Part shown: piece by piece, positions 27,591 to 37,220 of the stretch | Numbering within the stretch: the stretch's first letter is position 1 | Layout of the letters: every line of letters starts with the position of its first letter | NCBI GenBank assembly: GCA_022781445.1 | Contig: JALETQ010000017.1 | Span: 85,582 to 149,581 of the forward strand | Direction: 5' to 3' | DNA: 64,000 nucleotides | Origin: Prevotella sp. | GTDB taxonomy: Bacteria > Bacteroidota > Bacteroidia > Bacteroidales > Bacteroidaceae | Translations under genes and position numbers: made by a program | Notes under the pieces: generated by a model | What the model was told of the DNA's origin: nothing | The model's database searches: none | What the model saw: only the letters and a program-made list of their open reading frames with translations

Positions 27591-28019
27591 GATGATTGAT
27601 GTATTAACACGGATGTTCTTCGCGTCGTCATGCGCGGCTGTTGATGCCGTTCATGCCACTTTTCCCATTCGTTATCGGTTAGTCATTTGAGGTCACTGCA
27701 ACACCGGACGCCACCCTTTAGACAACAAACCGACCGTCGATACCTTCTTGATTACTAAACAAAAACAACAGAGAGTGCAGAAAGGGTGTGCAAATTGATG
27801 ACCGTTTCATGCACTTAACGTCGTACACACCTAACGGATGGCAGCATTCGAAGGGATGGAATGACCGATGCCGCTTCAATGTCAAACTCTCCGTACAGGG
27901 CCGGCTGACGATGGGATACAAAACAAATGCAGACTTTATGCCCGCACCATCGAACACATTTCCCCACTACAAAAGAAACCGTCGACATGGTCTGACATAA
28001 AGCCTGCATCCTTGTCAAT
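27591..28019. other. Noncoding spacer
   Basis: I see no gene in these 429 bases. A short remnant of the dispersed element (CATGCCACTTTTCCCATTCG, about 27653) lies near the flavoprotein start. The open frames here have unlikely composition. Confidence 0.5.
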
Positions 28020-28514
28020 TTATTTTTTGAACACGTCGCCGATTACTTTCTTGAAGTCCTGATAACCCAAAGCACCTGACATCATTTGCGGTTTGCCATC
28101 TTTGGGAGCGAAAAGCAAGGTCGGAACCGAGCGAATACCGAAGATCTGCGAGAGTTCGGGCTCTTTATCGACATCCACTTTGTAGACATCAATTTGTCCT
28201 TCATACTCGTTGGCAATCTCTTCCAGCACGGGACTCATCTGCTTACACGGCCCACACCATGTCGCATAGAAATCGACGATGGCAGGCTTGTCGCCCAAAA
28301 ACTTCCACTCGGTGGCGTTTGTACTGACATCTGCCACACGTTTCATAAACTCAGCTGTTGTTAAATGTACTACATTCATCTTTTTATTTCCTTCCTTTTT
28401 GGGGGTTACTACTTCATGATTGGTATTATCTCGGTTTCCTTGCGCTTTCGAACAAGAAGTCACAACAAAAACTGCCGCGAACAATAAAATAACACTTTTG
28501 GAAATACGTTTCAT
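28020..28514 (-). CDS. Thioredoxin-like lipoprotein
   Basis: This 164-residue thioredoxin-fold protein has a lipoprotein signal (MKRISKSVILLFAAVFVVTSC), so it is probably anchored facing the periplasm or outer membrane. The active site is WCGPCK within VDFYATWCGPCKQMSPVLEE, and the cis-proline loop SVPTLLF follows, so it should be redox active. A 40-residue linker separates the lipid anchor from the domain. It has its own consensus promoter and lies beside the flavoprotein gene, a context hinting at thiol or sulfur metabolism, though the two are separate transcripts. Confidence 0.92.
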   Translation of the reverse strand: MKRISKSVILLFAAVFVVTSCSKAQGNRDNTNHEVVTPKKEGNKKMNVVHLTTAEFMKRVADVSTNATEWKFLGDKPAIVDFYATWCGPCKQMSPVLEEIANEYEGQIDVYKVDVDKEPELSQIFGIRSVPTLLFAPKDGKPQMMSGALGYQDFKKVIGDVFKK

Positions 28515-28563
28515 AAATTCTTTTTGTTAAACGGTTTATATTATTTTCTATCGGAAACTTTTG

Positions 28564-28595
28564 CAAATATAAAACGCAAATGTTTACCGTACAAA
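28564..28595 (-). promoter_or_regulatory. Thioredoxin lipoprotein promoter
   Basis: On the minus strand TTTG (28595-28592), 20 bases, TATATTTG (28571-28564): a full consensus match, 50 bases before the ATG. Confidence 0.85.
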
Positions 28596-28798
28596 TTTTC
28601 CAACGGAAAAATTATCAGACAAAGAAATATTTAACGCATCCGAAGCAAAAATACGTTCCAATTAAAGAGTTTTTACAGATTCATCGGCTCCATCCCACCT
28701 CAGGCAGACTGCCCTCTTCCACCATCATCGTGATGTGGCGGCAACGCGAATTGCGCATACAAAAAAAACGGAACATGAGCCGGCATCGGAAAGAATGT

Positions 28799-28884
28799 CT
28801 GAAGAAAGAACATGAAAGACCGAAGAAAGAAACATAAATCCCTGAAGAAGATACCCGAATCCCTAAAGAAGAGACTTAAAGACC
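28799..28884. repeat. Imperfect 21-22 bp tandem repeats
   Basis: Units begin with CTGAAGAAAG, CGAAGAAAG, CTGAAGAAG and CTAAAGAAG at 28799, 28821, 28842 and 28863, four degenerate purine-rich copies. Neither strand has a convincing gene. The spacer 28515-29024 otherwise holds the thioredoxin promoter and the rprY terminator. Confidence 0.55.
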
Positions 28885-28888
28885 AAAA

Positions 28889-28926
28889 CAAAAAAAAACG
28901 AGAACGATGCCTGTTCATCATTCTCG
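28889..28926 (-). terminator. rprXY operon terminator
   Basis: On the minus strand an 11-bp stem (28926-28916 with 28909-28899, one G-U) and a 6-base loop are followed by about nine T. It lies about 100 bases after rprY. Confidence 0.9.
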
Positions 28927-29024
28927 CCTTTTATTTTCATGCGTGATCTGCTGGATTCAAAAAACCGACAATGGCGTGTTTGGAACTTTTTCCACACAGC
29001 CGAATCCCACAGATGTCACCCGGA

Positions 29025-29723
29025 TCAGTTTTCTTCGGGGGCAATGAGTTTGTAACCCTTGCCGTGAATGTTGATGATTTCGATTTGATCGTCGTCCTTC
29101 AGATGCTTGCGGAGCTTGGTGATATACACGTCCATCGAGCGGGCATTGAAGTAGTTGTCATCAATCCAGATGGTCTTGAGGGCGAAATCGCGTTGCAGAA
29201 TCTCGTTGGCATGTGCGCAAAGCAATGCAAGGAGTTCGTTTTCCTTGGTGGTAAGTTTGGTTTGCTTGTCACCGATGGTGAGCAGTTGCTTTTGCGTATC
29301 GAAAGTGAAGCGTCCGATTTTATACATGGTAGCTTCCTTGGTTTTCTTGCCGCGCACGCGACGCAGGATGGCTTCGATACGGAAAACGAGTTCTTCCATC
29401 GAGAAAGGTTTGGTGATATAGTCGTCGGCACCAATCTTGAAGCCTTCCAGAATATCTTCCTTGAGCTGCTTGGCGGTAAGGAAGATGATGGGTACTTCGG
29501 CATTGGACTGTCTGATTTCCTGTGCCAAGGTGAATCCATCCTTTTTGGGCATCATCACATCGAGTACGCAAATGTCGTAGGAACTCTTGAGAAACTCTCT
29601 GTAACCAACCTCGCCATCGGGGCATAATGTAGCTGAATAGCCTTTGGCCTGCAGATACTCACGAAGCAACATTCCGAGGTTTTCGTCGTCTTCGCACAAT
29701 AAAATTTTCAAATTCTCGTCCAT
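29025..29723 (-). CDS. rprY: OmpR-family response regulator RprY
   Basis: This 232-residue regulator has a receiver domain (E11/D12, phospho-acceptor D55 in CVLDVMMPKKDG, conserved threonine in IFLTA, lysine in ITKPFS) and a C-terminal winged helix (TTKENELLALLCAHANEIL, SMDVYITKLRKHLKDD, IINIHGKGYKLI). The sequence closely follows the RprY proteins I know from Bacteroides and Porphyromonas, where it affects oxidative stress and membrane-related genes. The start at 29723 (MDENLK) is preferred over the ATG two codons earlier. The kinase RprX is 46 bases upstream, and a terminator follows. Confidence 0.93.
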   Translation of the reverse strand: MDENLKILLCEDDENLGMLLREYLQAKGYSATLCPDGEVGYREFLKSSYDICVLDVMMPKKDGFTLAQEIRQSNAEVPIIFLTAKQLKEDILEGFKIGADDYITKPFSMEELVFRIEAILRRVRGKKTKEATMYKIGRFTFDTQKQLLTIGDKQTKLTTKENELLALLCAHANEILQRDFALKTIWIDDNYFNARSMDVYITKLRKHLKDDDQIEIINIHGKGYKLIAPEEN

Positions 29724-29769
29724 AATCATACTATTTAAAGTGTTAATATTCTTGTTGTCTCTTTTGTTA

Positions 29770-31332
29770 TTATTCTTCTTTGATCATCGGCAACGAAATG
29801 GTAAAGAGGGTTCCCTTGTCCCATTCGCTTTCGATCTTGATCTCACCATCATGCAAATCAATGATTTTCTTGACGTAGGCGAGTCCCAAGCCGAATCCTT
29901 TCACATCGTGAACATTGCCCGTATGTACCCTGTAGAACTTCTCAAAGACTTTCTTGAGGTTTTCTTTCTTGATGCCCATGCCATCGTCTTCGATGGAAAA
30001 CATCAGCCTGTCCTTGTCATTCCATGTACGAATCATAAGATTGATGGGCATGTCGGGCTTTTTGTATTTGATGGCATTGTCTATCAAATTGTTGATGGTA
30101 TTGGTGAAATGCACCTCGTCCACGTATATTTTTGAATAGAGTGCCTCGATATCGAGTTGAATTTTTCCTCCGGTATGTTCCACTCTCAGCTTGAAAGAGT
30201 GGGCGGCGTTTTCGAGCAATTCGTTCAGATCGAGCTCTTTTCGCTTAAAGACGGCCTTCTTGCGGTCGAACATCGACATCTGCAAAACCTTTTCGACCAG
30301 AAATCTCAAGCGTTTGGCTTCGTCTTGCACAACGCCACCGAGATGCCTCATTCGTTCGGGTGTGGTCGATATACTTTGGTCGTTGAGCATCTGAGCCGCC
30401 AGCGAAATGCTCGAAATAGGCGTCTTCAGTTCGTGCGTCATGTTGTTGATGAAGTCGTTTTTCATCTCGGTATATCGCTTCTGACGGAAGATGACGACGA
30501 TGGTAAAGATGAAGGTCACCAAGAGGATCAGCGTGAACATAATCGACGGAATCATGAATCTGACCGAAGAAAAGATATACCTGTTCATATCCGGGAAGTG
30601 GATATGCACCACTCCCATCTTATTGGGCGGGTCGTTGTGGAACAGCAATTGGCTGTAGGTATAGGCATCGCCCACCTCCTCATAGTCGGGACAGCGATAC
30701 ACTTCCCTGCCGTCGTGGGTTGTGACGGTGAAGTGATAGGGAATGTTGATGCCGTTGTTTACGAGTTCGGCTTTAAGATCCTGATCGAGCAATTTGAAGT
30801 TGATGCGTTCACGAAGTGATTTATCCGAAGCCGAATAAAGGATATTCATGATGACCTCATCGAGCAAAGCCTTCTGATAAACGTAGCGATTGCGTACCAT
30901 CTGCTGCATGGACTTGTTGGTTTCGGAAATCGAATTCCTGTCGTTTCTGACAATCATGGCCTTGGGCATCGTGGCAGGCCGGGTTGCAAGTGTCTTCGCC
31001 TCGAACGACGAATAGACCGCCCGTTCTTCCGGAAGACTGCCAATGTAGTGACTCGACGAACCGGTATTGACTTTAAGGCTGTCGATGTTTTTCTGTTTTC
31101 GGGTGGCAGAAGCCTGCTTGCTTTTCCTGTTCACATCGGTCTCGAGATAACGCAATGTTTCGTTAAGTTCCAGATTTCGCGAGGCTTGATAAAGCGAACG
31201 ATTCACAGACTCATCGAATTGCTCCCTCTTCATGTCTACCATCTCGTCAATGTATTTCAGCTGAAGCAGGAGCAAAGCCAGGAAAGAAACTCCCATGATG
31301 ATGGCTATTGTCCAAATCGTTTTCTTCTTCAT
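29770..31332 (-). CDS. rprX: Sensor histidine kinase RprX
   Basis: This 520-residue inner membrane kinase pairs with RprY. It has a membrane helix at about residues 5-25, a periplasmic sensor region of about 230 residues, a second membrane helix near 262-285 (FTLILLVTFIFTIVVIF), the phospho-acceptor H300 in THELKTPISS, the N-box NNLIDNAIKYKKPD, the G1 box IEDDGMGI and the G2 box GFGLGLAYVKKI. All catalytic motifs are complete. It lies directly upstream of rprY in the same orientation. No consensus promoter was identified in the AT-rich bases before it. Confidence 0.93.
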   Translation of the reverse strand: MKKKTIWTIAIIMGVSFLALLLLQLKYIDEMVDMKREQFDESVNRSLYQASRNLELNETLRYLETDVNRKSKQASATRKQKNIDSLKVNTGSSSHYIGSLPEERAVYSSFEAKTLATRPATMPKAMIVRNDRNSISETNKSMQQMVRNRYVYQKALLDEVIMNILYSASDKSLRERINFKLLDQDLKAELVNNGINIPYHFTVTTHDGREVYRCPDYEEVGDAYTYSQLLFHNDPPNKMGVVHIHFPDMNRYIFSSVRFMIPSIMFTLILLVTFIFTIVVIFRQKRYTEMKNDFINNMTHELKTPISSISLAAQMLNDQSISTTPERMRHLGGVVQDEAKRLRFLVEKVLQMSMFDRKKAVFKRKELDLNELLENAAHSFKLRVEHTGGKIQLDIEALYSKIYVDEVHFTNTINNLIDNAIKYKKPDMPINLMIRTWNDKDRLMFSIEDDGMGIKKENLKKVFEKFYRVHTGNVHDVKGFGLGLAYVKKIIDLHDGEIKIESEWDKGTLFTISLPMIKEE

Positions 31333-32451
31333 ATCCGCAAAGATAGCCGAAAAAGGGTGTCTTAAAAAACTTCTCGAAAATTAAATCCAAGAGTTTTAAC
31401 TATATTAACTCAAATAAAACGATTAGTTGATAATTATCAAGTATTAGACAAAATACAAATAAGCGGAAAGTAAAATAGAGCGATCTGATTGGCGAAAATT
31501 ATAAAAAAGATACGAGGTTATTCGTTTTTACACGCACAAATCGGCCGAGATGCGAGTACGGAGCAGACCGGTTCATCGCCTACAATGATGATAGAGGCAA
31601 GAATACGCCCCACGGAAAATCACCGACAAAGCCGCCGGAACATCCGGACAAGTACCAATCTGCCATGAACAAAGACACCATCAGGCAAGAAAACTGCAAC
31701 TGTCTGACAATCTGTAAATTGTCATTTCAACAGCAAAACAGGTCCTTTTATAAAACAAAACCAGCCCTTTTGCCTCTCAAACCCTGCCCTTTTGCCGCAT
31801 GAAACCTGCCCTTCGGCAAAACCGTTCACGAAGATACGTCCGATACCGTGCAGATATGTCTTTCGAATTCATCATCCATATCACAGAAAAGGATACTTTT
31901 ATCCCCAATCTGCCATGAGAGCGTCCGGTTCTACATTTCATGACATTCATGTCACTTTCCGTCCGATTCCGTTCGTTTGCCGGCAGCCTGTCTGTCGGTT
32001 TGTCTTGTCATGAACCGCCACGACCGTGAAAACCGACAATCAACCGGCCCGGCAATGAAACGATACCGACCTGGAATCATAACCGACCGGGGGTAATATA
32101 TATTATTATGGTATATAACTGCACACAGAAAGCAGAAAAAAACATCCGAGAATCAGCGAGACCGCCAAACAAAAGACCGGCAGGCCGCCTACAGAACGGC
32201 TTGCCACCTGAATTGCGACAAGCCATCAATCGCAGAGAGAGAACAACAGATGCCCCACTCGGAAAGCACTGCCTGAAGACACTTTCTCCACAGCAACAGG
32301 AACAATCGTCGGACAAACACCCGACCGTCACCCGATGTCAAGACCGATCCCGTCAAGGTTCACTTTCCATCCGTCATCCTTACATTCGCAACAGTTTGTA
32401 CCGGCTGAAAACCGAAAACGGCCAATGACGATTGAAAAGAATGCCCGAATG
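31333..32451. other. Long noncoding spacer with repeats
   Basis: This 1.1-kb spacer holds an AT-rich part next to rprX (31370-31530), then a degenerate minus-strand relative of the 259-bp repeat (about 31738-31815, words GGCAAAAGGGCAG on the minus strand), then dispersed element copy G. I find no convincing gene; the longest frame (about 106 codons at 32108) is rich in Arg, Gln and Pro and has no family resemblance. Confidence 0.5.
31903..32093 (-). repeat. Dispersed palindromic element, copy G
   Basis: The copy starts CCCCAATCTGCCATGAGAGCG, contains CATGACATTCATGTCACTTT and CCGTCCG, a central TCTGTCGGTTTGTCTTGTC, and ends with AATCATAACCGACCGGGGG, so both terminal inverted repeats are recognisable. 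Confidence 0.65.
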
Positions 32452-33072
32452 TCACTCAACCAGCCCCATGATATAATCAACGGCACCATTGATACCGAAC
32501 TTGCTCACATCAAGCGTCAAGTCATAGTTGCGGGCATCATACCATTCCGTGCCGGTAAACATCTTGGTGTAAAGCTCGCGGGTGTAGTCATTGTCGACAA
32601 TAAGCACCTTGGCATCTGCCGAAGACACGCCGTAACGGTCGACGATGCGCTTCACGCGCGTATCCATCGGACTATGAACGAAGATTTTCAAGGCATTGGG
32701 ATGATCCCGGAAAATATCGAAAGCACAGCGACCGATGATGACACACGACTCGTCTTCGGCGATATAACGGATGATGTCCGCCTGCTCGTCAAACAACCGA
32801 CGCGAAGTCAATTCGCGATCACCGACATGATACTCGTGGGCTTTCATATAGTTTCTATAGAAAGCCGTGAAATCGTCTTTCCATGACTTGTCCCTTATCT
32901 CGAGCCTTTCGATGGCTTCGTCCGATAATCCCCTGCACTTCGCCACGGAGTCGAGGATTTGCTTGTCCAGTACTTTCACATTCAGCCGACGCGCAATTTC
33001 GACGCCGATCTCGTGACCACCCGTTCCAAACTGCCGGTTAATCGTAATAACAAATTTATCATTCTTATCCAT
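32452..33072 (-). CDS. Cytidylate kinase-like protein
   Basis: This 206-residue P-loop protein belongs to the cytidylate-kinase-like family common in Bacteroidetes and Firmicutes. The nucleotide-binding loop is NRQFGTGGHEIG (residues 12-23), a variant of GSGG-x-IG. The domain continues with ARRLNVKVLDKQIL, a conserved IGRCAFDIFRDHPN nucleotide-binding segment (about 114-127), and the lid-like HSPMDTRVKRI. It is distinct from the housekeeping Cmk, and the true substrate of the family is not established. It is a single-gene transcript with a full consensus promoter. Confidence 0.85.
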   Translation of the reverse strand: MDKNDKFVITINRQFGTGGHEIGVEIARRLNVKVLDKQILDSVAKCRGLSDEAIERLEIRDKSWKDDFTAFYRNYMKAHEYHVGDRELTSRRLFDEQADIIRYIAEDESCVIIGRCAFDIFRDHPNALKIFVHSPMDTRVKRIVDRYGVSSADAKVLIVDNDYTRELYTKMFTGTEWYDARNYDLTLDVSKFGINGAVDYIMGLVE

Positions 33073-33106
33073 AGCGCAAAATGTTTTGGTTCTACTCTGA
33101 TATCTG

Positions 33107-33138
33107 CAAATATATAGTTTTTCAGGCTATTCTACAAA
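33107..33138 (-). promoter_or_regulatory. Promoter of the cytidylate kinase-like gene
   Basis: On the minus strand TTTG (33138-33135), 20 bases, TATATTTG (33114-33107), about 35 bases before the ATG. Confidence 0.85.
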
Positions 33139-33340
33139 CAAAATGTCACTTATTTTACAATATTCCAACAATCCCGAATCACCTGCCCTATCCTCATGCT
33201 TCATATTTCATGACAATCATGCGGCCTGCCGACCGGCCGCACGCGACCGATTCGGGATGACAGCCGCCACAACACATCACCGGCGGACGGCAGCCGGACT
33301 ATCTCGCGACATGACCTTATGGATTCATGATACCCGCCGG

Positions 33341-33387
33341 AAAAAAAAAACGACTCATGGCACCACCAAGAAACGGGTCGCCATGAG
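33341..33387 (-). terminator. Terminator of the ferredoxin-GNAT gene
   Basis: On the minus strand a stem formed by 33387-33380 and 33361-33354 (CTCATGGC with GCCATGAG) is followed within 3 bases by ten T. It starts only 10 bases after the stop codon. The rest of the 33073-33397 spacer shows another inverted pair, CCCGAATC/GATTCGGG (about 33173 and 33250), and no gene. Confidence 0.85.
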
Positions 33388-33397
33388 CTTCGGCAGG

Positions 33398-33901
33398 TCA
33401 TCCGTCGGACAAAACGTCTTCATATTCGGAATGTTTTCCAAATTCGCGTTTGGCAAATGGGCAGAGCGGCACGATCTTCACACCTTTATCGCGGGCAAAA
33501 TCAACACCGGCCTTGACCAGCACGGCACCATAACCCTTGCCGGCAAAGGCCTTGTCCACCATCGTATGGTCGATGATAAAAAAGTGGCCATCAGCCCAAG
33601 TGTAGGTCATTTCACCGGCCTGTTCGCTGTTTTCAAAGAGCGTAAACCGCCCTTTCTTCTCATCGCCGCACCACCTGACATCGACAACGGGCATTTCTTT
33701 GATACTCAAAGCACCCGAAGGACACCGTTGCACCTGTTCGACAATCGACTGCGAAGAAGCACCATCCATTTTGACCCACGGCGTTTCACCGGGTTGAAAC
33801 ACCGACGGCAGCTGACCGGCACACAAGCCGGCATGGACACATTTTCGGGGATTCCACACCACGGTGATCTCCCCATTTGAATATTCTTTCTTGATTTGCA
33901 T
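33398..33901 (-). CDS. Iron-sulfur (Fer4_19-type) domain fused to GNAT acetyltransferase-like domain
   Basis: This 167-residue protein is a natural fusion of two domains that are separate small genes in enterobacteria (YjdI and YjdJ). Residues 1-70 form the YjdI-like single-cluster domain with C21, C27 and C60 (KCVHAGLC and QRCPSGAL). Residues 75-167 form a small N-acetyltransferase-like domain (GEMTYTWADGHFFIIDHTMVDKAF, GKGYGAVLVKAGVDFARDKG) with the acetyl-CoA binding G-x-G-x-G/A. The substrate is unknown. A TATTTTTG word lies only 5 bases before the ATG on the minus strand, so the message may be leaderless. Confidence 0.88.
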   Translation of the reverse strand: MQIKKEYSNGEITVVWNPRKCVHAGLCAGQLPSVFQPGETPWVKMDGASSQSIVEQVQRCPSGALSIKEMPVVDVRWCGDEKKGRFTLFENSEQAGEMTYTWADGHFFIIDHTMVDKAFAGKGYGAVLVKAGVDFARDKGVKIVPLCPFAKREFGKHSEYEDVLSDG

Positions 33902-34125
33902 GATACAAAAATATATTTTAATGTTATTGTATGAGGTTATGACAAAACGGCAACACGATAACAGTCTTCACTTTTCGAAGAATGCCGGTTTCTTTGTTGC
34001 CAAGCAAACCGGCACTCTCGGGTAAACCGGTCGGCATCACCGACATTCGTCATGGCAAAGATAGCGAATGTTTTGCAAAAAAACGACGTGAAGCAGTAAC
34101 ACACACATAGATCTGATGAAATAAA

Positions 34126-34313
34126 CCCAAATCGGTCATTAGATTCCGAATCGGTTTCGTTTGATGGTCGGCAGATGGTTTGTCGGTTTGTTGCAGGCGT
34201 AGCGGGCCACCAAAACAAACCGACAGCAAGATGTCGGCCGACGGACGAAACCGGCCGGAAAGTGACATGAACGACAGGAGATGTATAAACAAACGCTCTC
34301 ATGACCGATTAGG
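34126..34313 (+). repeat. Dispersed palindromic element, best copy A
   Basis: The ends are inverted (CCCAAATCGGTCATTAGA against CTCTCATGACCGATTAGG). Nested arms pair inside: 34152-34160 with 34245-34253, 34167-34172 with 34237-34242, and 34181-34192 with 34214-34225, with GGCGTAGCGGGCC at the tip. The whole segment could fold as one long hairpin. It carries no open frame of note, so it resembles a MITE or a structured RNA element. Confidence 0.8.
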
Positions 34314-34733
34314 AAGCAATCGGAGGCAACTCGCAAGAGACAAAAGAATCCGGGCAGGATGGCATGAAGGAAATGCGCACGGTTTGCGACAGGCAAAAAC
34401 CGAAAGCGAACAAAAATTTTGATTGAAAAGAGACAAGAATTACCAAGTGGGAATTTATAGGAAATGCCTATAACGAACATTAAACGACAGGGTATGCGAC
34501 GACGTGCCTCAAATCATTGCCAGCAAGCATCAATACCACATTTCTCCATGACAGGCACATGGAAGTCACAACAGGCGATTATAAACTTGTAATAGATTCA
34601 TGTGCAATATTTTTATAATCTTTCAGCCAAAGAAGTTAGACGATGCAAACATTTTGGCAGCATCACCCGACAAGTGTGGAATTGAAAGTCGAAAAAATAT
34701 GGTGTTTCATCTTTCGATTTCCATTTTTTTTCT

Positions 34734-34741
34734 TACCTTTG
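34734..34741 (+). promoter_or_regulatory. ffh -7 promoter element
   Basis: TACCTTTG, about 68 bases before the ffh ATG. A TTTC at 34712-34715 is a weak -33 candidate. Confidence 0.65.
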
Positions 34742-34808
34742 CGCAAATAATATCGGTATGCAGACCAAATAGCTGCGAATTGAAAGATACAACAGAAACT
34801 ATCGAAAA

Positions 34809-36155
34809 ATGTTTGAAAATCTAAGTGACAGACTTGAACGCTCCTTCAAACTCTTAAAAGGAGAGGGCAAGATAACCGAGATAAACGTAGCAGAAACATT
34901 GAAAGATGTCCGCCGGGCCTTGTTGGATGCCGACGTCAACTACAAAGTCGCCAAGACATTTACCGACAAAGTGAAAGACAAGGCACTGGGTATGGACGTA
35001 CTGACTTCCGTCAAGCCGGGACAACTGATGGTGAAACTCGTCCACGACGAGCTGGCCGAACTGATGGGAGGTGAAACCGTTGGACTGAAATTGGAAAACC
35101 GGCCGGCAATCATTCTGATGTCGGGTCTGCAAGGTTCGGGCAAGACCACCTTCAGCGGCAAGCTCGCCAACATGCTCAAAACAAAGCAGCGGAAGAACCC
35201 GATACTCGTGGCATGCGACGTATATCGTCCGGCTGCCATCGAGCAGCTCAAGGTTGTCGGCTCGCAAGTGGGCGTTCCTGTCTATACGGAAGAAGGCAAC
35301 AAAGATGTCGTTGCCATCGCCGCACACGCCCTTGCCGAGGCCAAATCCAAAGGTAACGATGTGGTCATCGTCGATACTGCCGGCCGTCTTGCCATCGACG
35401 AGGAGATGATGAACGAAATCGAAACCCTCAAGCGTTCGCTCAACCCGGACGAAACGCTCTTCGTTGTCGACTCCATGACCGGCCAGGATGCCGTCAACAC
35501 GGCCAAAGAATTCAACGACCGTCTCGACTTCGACGGTGTGGTACTCACCAAGTTGGACGGCGACACCCGCGGTGGTGCAGCCCTCTCCATTCGCACTGTG
35601 GTGACAAAACCCATCAAATTTGTGGGCACCGGCGAAAAGATGGAAGCCATCGACGCTTTCCATCCCTCGCGAATGGCGGATCGCATCTTGGGTATGGGCG
35701 ACATCATCTCGCTCGTCGAAAGAGCACAAGAACAATATGACGAGGAAGAAGCCAGGCGACTTCAGAAGAAGATCCAGAAGAATCAGTTCGACTTCGACGA
35801 CTTCCTCAAACAGATACAGCAAATCAAGAAGATGGGTAATCTGAAAGATTTGGCCGCCATGATTCCCGGAGTCGGCAAAGCCATCAAAGACGTTGATATC
35901 GACGACAATGCCTTCAAAGGAATCGAAGCCATCATTCAAAGCATGACACCCAAAGAACGTTCGAACCCCGAGATTCTCAACAATTCGAGAAAAATGCGTA
36001 TCGCCAAAGGTTCAGGCACCGACATTCAGGAGGTCAACCGACTGATGAAACAGTTCGACCAGACACGCAAAATGATGAAAATGGTGACCGGCGGTTCAAA
36101 AATGGGCATGATGAAGAACATGATGAACATGAAAGGCAAGATGCCGAAATTCTAA
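34809..36155 (+). CDS. ffh: Signal recognition particle protein Ffh
   Basis: This 448-residue GTPase binds signal sequences and 4.5S RNA and delivers ribosomes to FtsY. The N domain (residues 1-85) is followed by the G domain with [15 protein letters not shown] (P-loop), [22 protein letters not shown] and [14 protein letters not shown], then the methionine-rich M domain ending [17 protein letters not shown]. All motifs are intact and the length is normal. folD follows 19 bases later, so the two probably share a transcript. The SRP RNA gene is not in this window as far as I can see. Confidence 0.97.
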   Translation: MFENLSDRLERSFKLLKGEGKITEINVAETLKDVRRALLDADVNYKVAKTFTDKVKDKALGMDVLTSVKPGQLMVKLVHDELAELMGGETVGLKLENRPAIILMSGLQGSGKTTFSGKLANMLKTKQRKNPILVACDVYRPAAIEQLKVVGSQVGVPVYTEEGNKDVVAIAAHALAEAKSKGNDVVIVDTAGRLAIDEEMMNEIETLKRSLNPDETLFVVDSMTGQDAVNTAKEFNDRLDFDGVVLTKLDGDTRGGAALSIRTVVTKPIKFVGTGEKMEAIDAFHPSRMADRILGMGDIISLVERAQEQYDEEEARRLQKKIQKNQFDFDDFLKQIQQIKKMGNLKDLAAMIPGVGKAIKDVDIDDNAFKGIEAIIQSMTPKERSNPEILNNSRKMRIAKGSGTDIQEVNRLMKQFDQTRKMMKMVTGGSKMGMMKNMMNMKGKMPKF

Positions 36156-36174
36156 TTTATTCAATCAAACAACC

Positions 36175-37059
36175 ATGAACACAACATTCATAGACGGCAA
36201 AGCAGTTGCCGCCACCATCAAAGAAGAGATTTCGAAAGAAGTGGAATCGCTCGTGCAACAAGGCAGGAAGCGTCCGCATCTGGCAGCCATCCTCGTCGGA
36301 CACGACGGAGGTTCGGAGACATATATGAGAAATAAGGTGAAAGCCTGCGAGGCTTGCGGTTTCAAATCAACCCTCGTTCGCTTTGAGGATGATGTGACGG
36401 AAGAAGTGCTTCTGAAACAAATCAAAGCCTTCAACGAAGATGCCGACATCGACGGTTTCATCGTTCAACTGCCGTTGCCCAAACATATCGACGAACAAAA
36501 AGTCATCATGGCAATCGACTATCGCAAGGATGTGGATGGTTTCCACCCTGTGAATGTGGGGCGAATGGCCATTGGTCTGCCTTGCTTCGTATCGGCAACA
36601 CCCATGGGAATCCTCACGTTGCTCAAGCGTTACAACATTCCCACATCGGGCAAGAAATGCGTCATCCTCGGCCGATCCAACATTGTTGGCAAGCCAATGG
36701 CGCAACTGATGATGCAAAAACAATATGGCGATGCCACCGTAACGGTGTGTCATAGTCGATCGACGACCTTGAAAAAAGAATGCCAGGAAGCCGACATCAT
36801 CATCGCAGCCATCGGCCAACCCGGCTTTGTCACGGCCGACATGGTGAAAGAAGGTGCGACAGTCATCGACGTTGGAACCACCCGTGTTGCCGACCCGAGT
36901 ACCAAGAGCGGCTTCAGAATACAGGGAGACGTTGACTTTGAAAACGTGAAAGGTCACTGTTCGTACATCAGTCCGGTACCGGGCGGCGTGGGTCCCATGA
37001 CCATCTGTTCGCTCATGGAAAACACATTAGCCGCCGGCTTGAAGAAATATTATCGATAA
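36175..37059 (+). CDS. folD: Bifunctional methylenetetrahydrofolate dehydrogenase/cyclohydrolase
   Basis: This 294-residue cytoplasmic enzyme interconverts 5,10-methylene-, methenyl- and 10-formyl-tetrahydrofolate, supplying one-carbon units. Signature segments are present: [15 protein letters not shown] with the active-site tyrosine and lysine, [14 protein letters not shown], the NADP-binding [15 protein letters not shown], and the terminal [19 protein letters not shown]. The length is standard. It lies 19 bases after ffh. Confidence 0.97.
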   Translation: MNTTFIDGKAVAATIKEEISKEVESLVQQGRKRPHLAAILVGHDGGSETYMRNKVKACEACGFKSTLVRFEDDVTEEVLLKQIKAFNEDADIDGFIVQLPLPKHIDEQKVIMAIDYRKDVDGFHPVNVGRMAIGLPCFVSATPMGILTLLKRYNIPTSGKKCVILGRSNIVGKPMAQLMMQKQYGDATVTVCHSRSTTLKKECQEADIIIAAIGQPGFVTADMVKEGATVIDVGTTRVADPSTKSGFRIQGDVDFENVKGHCSYISPVPGGVGPMTICSLMENTLAAGLKKYYR

Positions 37060-37220
37060 ACGCGATTCGACGAGTTTGCCTACGTGCTTCAACAATTTGT
37101 AGATAGGGCTATTCAAGTCCATCCGTGCAATGCAAGAATTCTACAAAGCAAGATGCAAGAAGCCGGCAAGTGCGAGTCTGTTGATCGTCAATCACTAACC
37201 CCTTCGAATGTTATCGGACA

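Larger units (their letters stand above)
33902..34808. other. Noncoding spacer before ffh
   Basis: This 0.9-kb spacer contains dispersed element copy A (34126-34313) and the ffh promoter. The rest shows no family-like coding frame. Confidence 0.5.

Noticed and set aside
28580..28837. 85-codon frame between thioredoxin and rprY genes
   Set aside because: It begins in the thioredoxin promoter, is highly basic and runs into the degenerate tandem repeats.
32108..32428. 106-codon frame in the rprX to cytidylate-kinase spacer
   Set aside because: Biased to Arg, Gln and Pro, no signal or domain pattern, and surrounded by repeats.
33143..33880. 245-codon plus-strand frame
   Set aside because: It lies opposite the ferredoxin-GNAT gene, whose motifs are clear, and its terminator; it is a shadow.
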